From contig CAJAFH010000260.1 in NCBI GenBank assembly GCA_903939005.1, positions 1-5,176 on the forward strand: 5,176 nt of DNA, given 5' to 3'. The position numbers and the translations under genes were made by a program. The notes beneath the pieces are model-generated. The model was given only the letters and a program-made list of their open reading frames with translations, had not been told where the DNA came from and did not search any database. Origin of the DNA: an uncultured Actinomycetes bacterium (GTDB lineage Bacteria > Actinomycetota > Actinomycetes > Nanopelagicales > Nanopelagicaceae). Positions 1 through 5,176 of the stretch are shown here, piece by piece; positions within the stretch are counted from its first letter, which is position 1, and every line of letters starts with the position of its first letter.

Positions 1-151
1 CTAAAGGTGTTTCAAAATTCTGGTAGAAATACGTTCAGTGTCTTATTAGAAAGGTTATCCCTAGTTTTTCCAATGAGAGTTAGCACTAAAAATAAATCTT
101 TCGTCTCACGTGTACTGCGCAAATACCGCTTGATTATTCATTGCTTTAACT

Positions 152-163
152 TTGACCAGTCAA
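152..163. repeat. Short inverted repeat TTGAC-CA-GTCAA, possible operator
   Basis: Perfect 5-base arms with a 2-base centre, located about 100 bases before the first regulator's start codon. The left arm overlaps a -35-like TTGACC. A dyad of this size is compatible with a dimeric helix-turn-helix regulator, but 5-base arms with short spacers occur by chance about once per hundred or so bases. A regulatory role is therefore only a possibility. Confidence 0.25.
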
Positions 164-205
164 TGTCCTTATTTGATTCATTTTTAGCCCTCTTTTGTCA
201 CCCCC

Positions 206-218
206 AAGGGATACCCTT
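206..218. repeat. Short inverted repeat AAGGG-ATA-CCCTT, possible operator
   Basis: Perfect 5-base arms around a 3-base centre, 46 bases before the GTG start of the first regulator. The placement suits an autoregulatory operator or a core-promoter-proximal site. There is no following T-run, so it is not an intrinsic terminator. Arm length is close to what chance gives, so confidence is low. Confidence 0.25.
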
Positions 219-231
219 CTCGAATTACAAA

Positions 232-249
232 CTATGGCGATTCCCATAG
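232..249. repeat. Inverted repeat CTATGG-N6-CCATAG just before the first regulator
   Basis: Perfect 6-base arms separated by 6 bases, ending 15 bases before the GTG start and immediately before the ribosome-binding sequence. The 18-base dyad is about the size bound by LuxR-type dimers. If transcription starts upstream of it, it could instead form a small hairpin near the ribosome-binding site. It is the longest-armed of the three dyads upstream of the pair. No function is demonstrated. Confidence 0.35.
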
Positions 250-254
250 AAGTA

Positions 255-260
255 GAGGTG
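255..260 (+). promoter_or_regulatory. Ribosome-binding site fixing the GTG start at 265
   Basis: GAGGTG matches the anti-Shine-Dalgarno sequence over 6 bases. The GAGG core ends 6 bases before the GTG at 265, which is good spacing. A later in-frame GTG at 280 would lie some 20 bases away and would remove residues that align with the N-terminus of the downstream paralog, so 265 is preferred. Confidence 0.6.
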
Positions 261-264
261 TCTA

Positions 265-1041
265 GTGTTTCTTCCTAATGTGAGTGAATTTGTTGAGTTT
301 GTAGAGTATTTATCGACTAAGGAACACTCGCTGGACGAAATCCTTGCCCACATGGTTTTGCGCACATTGGCTCCCATTGAGGCAACTTCGGCTTTCGTCT
401 CTGAACTTAATAGAGAAAATCGCGTTTCAAGCGTGGGAAATTTCGGAATTGCTCAGGAAACCGAAGATAGATACCAGGTCACATACGACTTACGAGATAG
501 TATTCCAATAACTGATGCGATTCGAAATCGCAGGATTGTATGGATTAATACTTTGCCTACCTGGCCTGAGGAGTATCCAGCGCTAAAGGATCTTGAATAC
601 GAAACAGGTGATCGAACATTTATTTGTTTTCCAATTGAAAAATGTGGAACACCAATCGCAGTGCTTGGCATCTTTTCTAAGTCTGTGATCCACCCTGATG
701 CCGAGATTGATTCTTTCCTAAAAGCAATCGGAAACATCCTCTCTTTGCATGTGTATCGCAAGATTGATAGCGCCCTTGAAAATCGGAATTCCACACAGAA
801 GCGAACAATTGAGTTACGTGGCGAAGTAAACACAACTCTTACCGAGCGCCAACGTTTAATTCTAAGAATGATGAGTGAGGGGCGCACCAACATTAAAATC
901 GGTGAGCTTCTAGGCTATTCAGAGTCAACTATCCGTCAGGAAACGATAAAGATTTTTGCAATCCTCAACTGTGACGGCCGCGAAGAAGCTTCACAAATTT
1001 ATTTGAAAAAATACGGGCAAAGTTCTAAGGCTAACGCGTAG
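265..1041 (+). CDS. GAF-domain LuxR-type transcriptional regulator (first of a tandem pair)
   Basis: The 258-residue protein is probably a one-component cytoplasmic DNA-binding regulator. Residues about 21-165 look like a GAF sensor domain; visible signatures are DEILAHMVLRTL (24-35), VWINTLPTWPEEY (92-104) and CFPIEKCGTP (121-130). A polar linker (about 168-190) leads to a LuxR/GerE-type helix-turn-helix at 191-247, starting LTERQRLILRMMSEG with recognition helix GYSESTIRQETIKI (217-230). Compared with the usual T-V-K-x-H...KLG pattern, Glu replaces the common His and Ile replaces the Lys of the KL pair. No receiver domain, signal peptide or membrane segment is present. The GTG start has a good ribosome-binding sequence and its N-terminus aligns with the paralog starting 2 bases downstream of its stop. 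The ligand and target genes are unknown. The family call is confident, the sensor-domain call moderately so. Confidence 0.85.
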   Translation: MFLPNVSEFVEFVEYLSTKEHSLDEILAHMVLRTLAPIEATSAFVSELNRENRVSSVGNFGIAQETEDRYQVTYDLRDSIPITDAIRNRRIVWINTLPTWPEEYPALKDLEYETGDRTFICFPIEKCGTPIAVLGIFSKSVIHPDAEIDSFLKAIGNILSLHVYRKIDSALENRNSTQKRTIELRGEVNTTLTERQRLILRMMSEGRTNIKIGELLGYSESTIRQETIKIFAILNCDGREEASQIYLKKYGQSSKANA

Positions 1042-1043
1042 CA

Positions 1044-1811
1044 ATGGGACTATATCTAGATAAAGTTACTGAGTTCATTAGTTTTCTTGAAATTAAAAAC
1101 CATTCCATTGACGAGATACTCGCGCACCTTGTTTTGCGCACATTAAGGCCCCTCGAGGCGACATCAATCTATCTATTTGAACTTTCACATGAGGGCACTG
1201 TCGATAGCGTCGCAAGATACGGTGCAAGTGAGTTAACTCGAAATTCATACCCAGATAGCTACGCCCTGCGAGATAAAACACCCATTAATGATTGCATCAG
1301 ATCTCATAAGTCCGTCTGGATTACTACTCTCCCAGTCTGGCCTGATGAGTATATTTCTCTTAACTCCATTACATATACTGACCCGGAAAAGAGTTTTCTC
1401 TGCTTTCCGATTGAAAAGGCTGGCACACCTGTGGCGGCTCTCGGAATAGCCTGCATGCCCGAACTTTCACCGTCGAGCGAAATTGATGCATTCCTGCGAG
1501 CTATTGGCAGTGTCTTTGCACTTCATCTCTATTACAGTGAAACATCAATTAGCGTGAAGGAAACTACTAAGTCCAAACGAGATGAGTCCGCTGACTCAAA
1601 GCAGGCTCGTAACCTAAATGAACGGCAAGAGTTAATTCTAAAATTGATTAGTGAAGGAAAAACGAATACCGGCATTAGCGATCTTATTGGATATTCAGAA
1701 TCTACAATTCGTCAGGAAACTATCAAGATTTATTCAATTCTTAACTGCAATGGTCGAGAAGAAGCAGCAAGACATTACCGCGAGCAACAAGAGCAAAAAT
1801 CCCAATCTTAA
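1044..1811 (+). CDS. GAF-domain LuxR-type transcriptional regulator (second of a tandem pair)
   Basis: This 255-residue paralog has the same architecture as the preceding gene: GAF-like region at about 20-163, a charged Ser/Lys-rich linker (about 165-188), and a LuxR-type helix-turn-helix at 191-245. By hand alignment the HTH regions share roughly two thirds of residues, and GYSESTIRQETIKI (216-229) is identical. Shared GAF-side signatures include DEILAH, LRTL, the W-I-x-TLP-x-WP segment (92-100) and CFPIEK (120-125); the first copy's Cys after EK is Ala here. The ATG lies 2 bases past the upstream stop. The nearest Shine-Dalgarno-like AAGG is 13 bases away, so translation is probably coupled to the first gene. 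The Gln-rich tail ends 6 bases before the convergent cimA stop. The pair looks like an old, diverged duplication; the two may form homo- or heterodimers, which is inference. Ligand and targets are unknown. Confidence 0.85.
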   Translation: MGLYLDKVTEFISFLEIKNHSIDEILAHLVLRTLRPLEATSIYLFELSHEGTVDSVARYGASELTRNSYPDSYALRDKTPINDCIRSHKSVWITTLPVWPDEYISLNSITYTDPEKSFLCFPIEKAGTPVAALGIACMPELSPSSEIDAFLRAIGSVFALHLYYSETSISVKETTKSKRDESADSKQARNLNERQELILKLISEGKTNTGISDLIGYSESTIRQETIKIYSILNCNGREEAARHYREQQEQKSQS

Positions 1812-1817
1812 ATCGCT

Positions 1818-3407
1818 CTACTCGGGTTTGCGACCTTGTCTTAGTAAGCCATAGGTAACGGCATCTTCAAGTGCCATCGCAGAGGCAGCAATAACGTTTT
1901 CGTGAACGCCGATCGTGTTCCATTCGCCCTTGCCATCGCTAGTTTCAACTAATACGCGAGTAACTGCGCCAGTTCCTAAGCGGCCTTCGAGAATACGTAC
2001 TTTGTAATCTGTTAATTCAAGAGCTGAAAGTTCCGGGTAAAGCTGTTGTAAACCACTGCGAAGGGCGTTATCAAATGCGTTAACTGGACCATTTCCAGCA
2101 CCTGTGCAAACGATTTGCTTACCTTGCGCAGTAACAGTTACTTCGGCTTTAGTAACAATGCTGCCATCTTCGTTTCGTTCAACTGAAGTTAGCCAGTGAT
2201 CTATTGTGAAGAACGAAGCACGCGAGCCATTGATTTCCTCGTGAAGTAATAGCTCGAAGGAAGCATCGGCTGCTTCGAAGGTAAAACCGCGCGATTCCAT
2301 CTCTTTAACGCGATCAACGATGCGACCAACTAGCTCGCGGTCTCCCCCGAGATCAACGCCAAGTTCTATTGATTTCATTTCAATCGATGCGCGACCAGCC
2401 ATGTCAGATACCAACATGCGCATATCGTTTCCGACTGATTCCGGATCTTCGTGTTGGTAGAGCGATGGATCGACTTTAATTGCGCTGGCATGAAGGCCAG
2501 CCTTATGTGCAAATGCGGAAACGCCAACGTATGGTTGGCGAGCACTTGGATTGATATTGGTAATTTCAGCGATCGCGTGTGAAATTCGGAATGACTCACG
2601 AAGCGCATTTGCTGGCAAAACTAATTTTTCTTTCTTAAGTTCTAAGTTGGCGATGATTGTGACTAGATCAGCGTTACCGGTGCGCTCGCCATAACCATTA
2701 AGTGTTCCTTGCACATGGGTAGCACCAGCTGCAACGGCGGCCATTGAATTAGCGACTGCGCAACCAGTGTCGTTGTGGCAATGGATTCCAAGACGTGCGT
2801 TGCTTGCTTGCAATACATCGTGCACCACTTGCGAAAGCTCATCAGGCAACATGCCACCGTTGGTATCGCAAAGCGCGATTACATCGGCGCCAGATTCAGC
2901 AGCAACGCGTACAACTTCAATCGCATAGGCGCGATTAGAACGGTAGCCATCAAAGAAATGTTCAGCATCAAGAAATACCCGCTGACCTTCGGCGCGAAGA
3001 TGAGTAATCGAATCGCGAATCATCTCGAGGTTCTCATCGAGCGTGGTTTTAAGCGCAAGATCTACGTGGCGGTCATAAGACTTTGCCACCAAAGTAACAG
3101 CAGGTGCTCCACTATCGCGAAGAGCGCCCAGTAGAGCATCATCGGCGGCTTTTACATTTGGGCGACGAGTCGCACCGAAAGCTACGAAAGTTGCGTTCTT
3201 TAGTTGCAACTCTTTCTTAGCGCGAGCAAAGAACTCAGTATCTTTTGGATTAGCCCCTGGCCAGCCGCCTTCAATGAAACCAACACCTAAATCATCTAAG
3301 TGACGAGCGATCGCTAACTTATCGTGCACCGAAAGGTTAAGACCTTCTTGCTGCGCGCCATCGCGCAGAGTCGTGTCGTAGATATGAAAAGCGTCGTTTA
3401 TCGTCAT
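1818..3407 (-). CDS. cimA: (R)-citramalate synthase, long form with C-terminal regulatory domain
   Basis: This 529-residue cytoplasmic enzyme condenses pyruvate with acetyl-CoA to (R)-citramalate, the first step of threonine-independent isoleucine synthesis. It belongs to the DRE-TIM metallolyase family (isopropylmalate/homocitrate synthases). The N-terminal TIM barrel shows DTTLRDGAQQ (11-20, with the catalytic Arg-Asp), GGWPGANPKD (47-56, typical of CimA rather than LeuA), CDTNGG (180-185), the metal-binding HCHND (209-213) and GERTGNADL (240-248). HKAGLHASAI (301-310) lies in the linker subdomain. Residues about 395-527 form a LeuA-type dimer/allosteric domain, which in studied relatives binds the end-product amino acid; isoleucine feedback is therefore plausible but not shown here. 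The length is normal and no catalytic residue is missing. The ATG is 9 bases after the ilvE stop with only a weak AAGAA upstream, suggesting coupling. A 2-isopropylmalate synthase is the alternative, and less likely. Confidence 0.92.
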   Translation of the reverse strand: MTINDAFHIYDTTLRDGAQQEGLNLSVHDKLAIARHLDDLGVGFIEGGWPGANPKDTEFFARAKKELQLKNATFVAFGATRRPNVKAADDALLGALRDSGAPAVTLVAKSYDRHVDLALKTTLDENLEMIRDSITHLRAEGQRVFLDAEHFFDGYRSNRAYAIEVVRVAAESGADVIALCDTNGGMLPDELSQVVHDVLQASNARLGIHCHNDTGCAVANSMAAVAAGATHVQGTLNGYGERTGNADLVTIIANLELKKEKLVLPANALRESFRISHAIAEITNINPSARQPYVGVSAFAHKAGLHASAIKVDPSLYQHEDPESVGNDMRMLVSDMAGRASIEMKSIELGVDLGGDRELVGRIVDRVKEMESRGFTFEAADASFELLLHEEINGSRASFFTIDHWLTSVERNEDGSIVTKAEVTVTAQGKQIVCTGAGNGPVNAFDNALRSGLQQLYPELSALELTDYKVRILEGRLGTGAVTRVLVETSDGKGEWNTIGVHENVIAASAMALEDAVTYGLLRQGRKPE

Positions 3408-3416
3408 GTTGAATTC

Positions 3417-4496
3417 TTAGAGAACCTTATGAACCCAGTTATGGGTATCGGCAATTGTGCCGTGTTGAATTCCAAGTAGCGTGTTACGAATCTGCATGGT
3501 GATTACGCCTGGTTGGCCATCGCCAGTTACCCAGGTGCCCATGGTGCTCTTAGCTTGTCCAACCGGAGAAACAACAGCAGCAGTTCCGCACGCAAAGATT
3601 TCAGTGATCTCACCACTTGCCACGCCATCGCGCCAATCATCGATGCTGATCATTTCTTCAGAAGTTTTGTAACCAAGGTCGGCAGCAACACTAAGAATTG
3701 AATCGCGCGTAATGCCTGGCAATAAAGTGCCGGTTAGCTTCGGTGTTACGACAGTGGCATCTGCTCCCTTACCTCTTACGAAGTAAAGATTCATACCGCC
3801 CATTTCTTCAACCCATTTGCGTTCAACGGCATCGATCCAGACCACTTGATCGCAACCTTGAGCTGCAGCAGCCTTTTGGGCAACGAGTGAAGCTGCATAG
3901 TTGCCACCACACTTTGCTTCACCGGTTCCGCCAAGAGCTGCACGAACATATTCAGTTGAGATCCAAACGCTTACGGCCTTTGATGGGTCAAAGTAAGCAC
4001 CAACAGGCGTAGCAATAAGTAAGTAGGTGGCCTTATTTGATGGGCGTACGCCAAGACCGACTTCGGTTGCGATCATAAATGGGCGCAAATAAAGAGCTTC
4101 GCCGATCTTGCCCGGAACCCAGCCAGCATCAGTCTTTACTAGCTCCTCAACAGTCTTGATAAACAAATCAATTGGCATTTCAGGCAAAGCTACACGATTA
4201 GCGCTGCGAGCGAACCGAATTGCGTTGGCATCTGGGCGAAATAGTGAAACGCCGCCATCTGGTTGGCGATATGCCTTCATGCCTTCGAAAATTTCTTGGC
4301 CGTAATGAAAAACCGCTGTTGCTGGATCTAGTGAAAGTGGGCCGTAAGGAATTAGCTCTGGTTCATCCCAACCAGTTGCTTCGTTCCATTCGCAGATAAC
4401 CATGTGGTCGGTGTAGTACTTACCAAACCCAGGGTTTGCAATCTTTTCGGCACGATCAGTTTCAGTTACAGCAGTGGTAGAAAGGCGGTACTTCAT
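3417..4496 (-). CDS. ilvE: Branched-chain amino acid aminotransferase
   Basis: This 359-residue enzyme is a fold-type IV PLP-dependent aminotransferase that transfers the amino group between glutamate and the 2-oxo acids of valine, leucine and isoleucine (EC 2.6.1.42 family). Visible motifs are FHYGQEIFEGMKAYR (63-77), GEAKCGGNYAAS (192-203) with Lys195 as the expected Schiff-base lysine, EEMGGMNLYFV (230-240), GTLLPGITRDSIL (256-268, phosphate-binding region) and CGTAAVVSPVG (303-313). The length matches the larger actinobacterial IlvE type, and no key residue is lost. The ATG is preceded by a good ribosome-binding sequence at 4503-4510. It lies 18 bases after leuB and 9 bases before cimA, so all three are probably one transcript and it serves the end of both pathways started by its neighbours. 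D-amino-acid or 4-amino-4-deoxychorismate fold IV enzymes are the remote alternatives; the motifs favour IlvE strongly. Confidence 0.95.
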   Translation of the reverse strand: MKYRLSTTAVTETDRAEKIANPGFGKYYTDHMVICEWNEATGWDEPELIPYGPLSLDPATAVFHYGQEIFEGMKAYRQPDGGVSLFRPDANAIRFARSANRVALPEMPIDLFIKTVEELVKTDAGWVPGKIGEALYLRPFMIATEVGLGVRPSNKATYLLIATPVGAYFDPSKAVSVWISTEYVRAALGGTGEAKCGGNYAASLVAQKAAAAQGCDQVVWIDAVERKWVEEMGGMNLYFVRGKGADATVVTPKLTGTLLPGITRDSILSVAADLGYKTSEEMISIDDWRDGVASGEITEIFACGTAAVVSPVGQAKSTMGTWVTGDGQPGVITMQIRNTLLGIQHGTIADTHNWVHKVL

Positions 4497-4502
4497 TGTA
4501 TT

Positions 4503-4510
4503 TCCCTTCT
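4503..4510 (-). promoter_or_regulatory. Ribosome-binding site of ilvE
   Basis: On the minus strand this reads AGAAGGGA, ending 6 bases before the ilvE ATG. It lies inside the 18-base leuB-ilvE gap and supports the chosen start. It is clearly stronger than the sequence before cimA or before the second regulator, so ilvE probably initiates independently within the polycistronic message. Confidence 0.6.
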
Positions 4511-4514
4511 GTGC

Positions 4515-5176
4515 CTATGCAGTTAGCAATGCAAGCAGCGCATCGCCAACTTCAGTAGTAGAACGTTTCTTATCGCCACGGTTGAGTAGATCTTGCGCAA
4601 CAGCTTTTTCAACTTCGCGAGCAGCATCACTTAGACCCATGTGATCTAGCAACATTGCAACCGACATGACTGTCGCAGTTGGGTCAGCTAAATTCTTGCC
4701 CGCAATATCTGGGGCTGAACCATGAACTGGTTCGAACATTGATGGAAACTTGCCAGTTGGGTTGATGTTGCCTGATGCCGCAAGGCCGATACCACCGCAA
4801 ATTGCAGCTGCGATATCAGTCAAGATGTCACCAAATAAATTATCGGTTACTACAACATCGAAACGTTCTGGGTTTGTCACAAAGAACATCGATGCTGCAT
4901 CGACGTGTAGATACTCAGTTGTGATCTCTGGGAACTCTTTGGCAACTTCGTTGAAAGTGCGAGTCCATAGACCACCGGCGCGAGTAAGCACATTGTTTTT
5001 ATGAATCAGCGCTAACTTCTTGCGATCGCGCTTGCTTGCACGAGCGAAAGCATCGCGGATAACGCGCTCTGCGCCACGGCGAGTGTTGAGTGATTCTTCA
5101 GTTGCAATCTCATTTTCAGTGCCTTCAGCTAGCACGCCGCCAGCGCCAACATATGGGCCTTCGGTGCCTTCGCGAA
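4515..5176 (-). CDS. leuB: 3-isopropylmalate dehydrogenase, C-terminal part (cut by the window edge)
   Basis: The open frame enters from the right edge and gives about 219 C-terminal residues of an enzyme usually near 340-350 long, so roughly the first third is outside. It oxidatively decarboxylates 3-isopropylmalate in leucine synthesis, and the methyl homologue (erythro-3-methylmalate) in the citramalate route. Visible landmarks by nucleotide position: [10 protein letters not shown] with its active-site Tyr (about 5142-5174), IHKNN with the catalytic Lys (codon 4998-5000), HVDAASM with a substrate/metal Asp (about 4901), FGDILTD with two metal-binding Asp (about 4815-4835), and [12 protein letters not shown] (about 4689-4724), an NAD-binding loop. 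The GTG codon at 5133-5135 is internal, not a start: upstream codons continue the conserved motif. It is the first visible gene of the leuB-ilvE-cimA run. Related isocitrate or tartrate dehydrogenases are alternatives, made unlikely by the neighbours. Confidence 0.93.
   Translation of the reverse strand, partial: REGTEGPYVGAGGVLAEGTENEIATEESLNTRRGAERVIRDAFARASKRDRKKLALIHKNNVLTRAGGLWTRTFNEVAKEFPEITTEYLHVDAASMFFVTNPERFDVVVTDNLFGDILTDIAAAICGGIGLAASGNINPTGKFPSMFEPVHGSAPDIAGKNLADPTATVMSVAMLLDHMGLSDAAREVEKAVAQDLLNRGDKKRSTTEVGDALLALLTA

Larger units (their letters stand above)
1..264. other. AT-rich non-coding region upstream of the regulator pair
   Basis: I see no convincing gene here. GC is low (about one third in the first 60 bases). 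One + strand frame stays open from the left edge to a TAG at 247-249, but its translation has a single alanine, two glycines, almost no acidic residues and many rare-type codons (ATA, AGA, AGG, CTA, TTA), unlike the other proteins here. The region probably contains the promoter of the regulator pair. TTGACC at 152-157 and TTGTCA at 195-200 resemble -35 boxes, but neither is followed at 16-18 bases by a good -10 hexamer, so I do not call a promoter. Three short inverted repeats lie at 152-163, 206-218 and 232-249. No tRNA or rRNA was seen. Confidence 0.6.

Noticed and set aside
152..180. Candidate promoter with TTGACC as -35 box.
   Set aside because: No hexamer close to TATAAT or TAnnnT lies 16-18 bases downstream; the best match is only about 3 of 6. 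It is mentioned in the intergenic entry but not called.
1..249. Open + strand frame from the left edge to a TAG at 247-249 (about 82 codons), possibly the end of an upstream gene or a leader ORF.
   Set aside because: The translation has one Ala, two Gly, very few acidic residues, many Phe/Leu/Ser and scattered rare codons. No motif is recognisable, and there is no ribosome-binding site in view. It looks like chance openness in AT-rich DNA, though a horizontally acquired 3' end cannot be fully excluded.
453..893. 146-codon open frame on the minus strand within the first regulator.
   Set aside because: It is a shadow of the + strand gene, which has clear GAF/LuxR motifs and a tandem paralog. 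The antisense product shows no domain, and the second copy has no equivalent of similar length.
1790..1819. Possible bidirectional terminator between the convergent genes (AGAGC and GCTCT arms).
   Set aside because: The arms are only 5 bases with a 20-base loop, weak GC, and no T-run on either side. It is not a credible intrinsic terminator.
2775..3134. 119-codon + strand open frame antisense to cimA.
   Set aside because: It lies across the conserved barrel of cimA, which explains the sequence fully; the translation is motif-free and compositionally odd.
5133..5135. GTG as the start of leuB.
   Set aside because: The frame continues upstream to the window edge and encodes the conserved [10 protein letters not shown] motif, so the codon is an internal valine and the gene is truncated only by the window.
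1..5176. CRISPR arrays, insertion sequences, tRNA or rRNA genes, toxin-antitoxin or defence modules.
   Set aside because: I saw no regularly spaced repeats, transposase motifs, structural RNA signatures or effector domains. Apart from the 264-base left flank the window is almost entirely accounted for by five protein genes.

Overview
The window looks like a chromosomal segment from a low-to-medium GC actinobacterium. The gene order leuB-ilvE-cimA on one strand is the one commonly seen in Actinobacteria. Moderate GC (sampled 60-base stretches: about 50% in the leu/ilv genes, 35-45% in the regulator genes), very tight packing and small genes fit a streamlined freshwater lineage such as Nanopelagicales (acI). 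That assignment is inference from content and recall, not from a search.

Layout. Bases 1-264 hold no convincing gene. The stretch is AT-rich and has three short inverted repeats within 100 bases of the first start codon. Bases 265-1811 (+ strand) carry two tandem paralogous transcription factors separated by 2 bases. Each has an N-terminal GAF-like sensor region and a C-terminal LuxR/GerE-type helix-turn-helix. Their recognition-helix region is identical over 14 residues. Bases 1818-5176 (- strand) carry a branched-chain amino acid operon read right to left: leuB (3' part only, running off the right edge), ilvE and cimA, with gaps of 18 and 9 bases. The regulator pair and the biosynthetic operon converge with only 6 bases between their stop codons.

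Function. CimA makes (R)-citramalate from pyruvate and acetyl-CoA. LeuB can carry out the oxidative decarboxylation step in both the leucine pathway and the citramalate route to 2-oxobutyrate. IlvE performs the final transamination to valine, leucine and isoleucine. Together they point to threonine-independent isoleucine synthesis alongside leucine synthesis. The role of the regulator pair is unknown. They lack a receiver domain, so they are probably one-component sensors. Their strand and convergent arrangement give no direct reason to tie them to the amino acid genes.

The most unusual element is the tandem GAF-LuxR pair. Nothing here proves a new system; the rest of the window is ordinary biosynthetic housekeeping.
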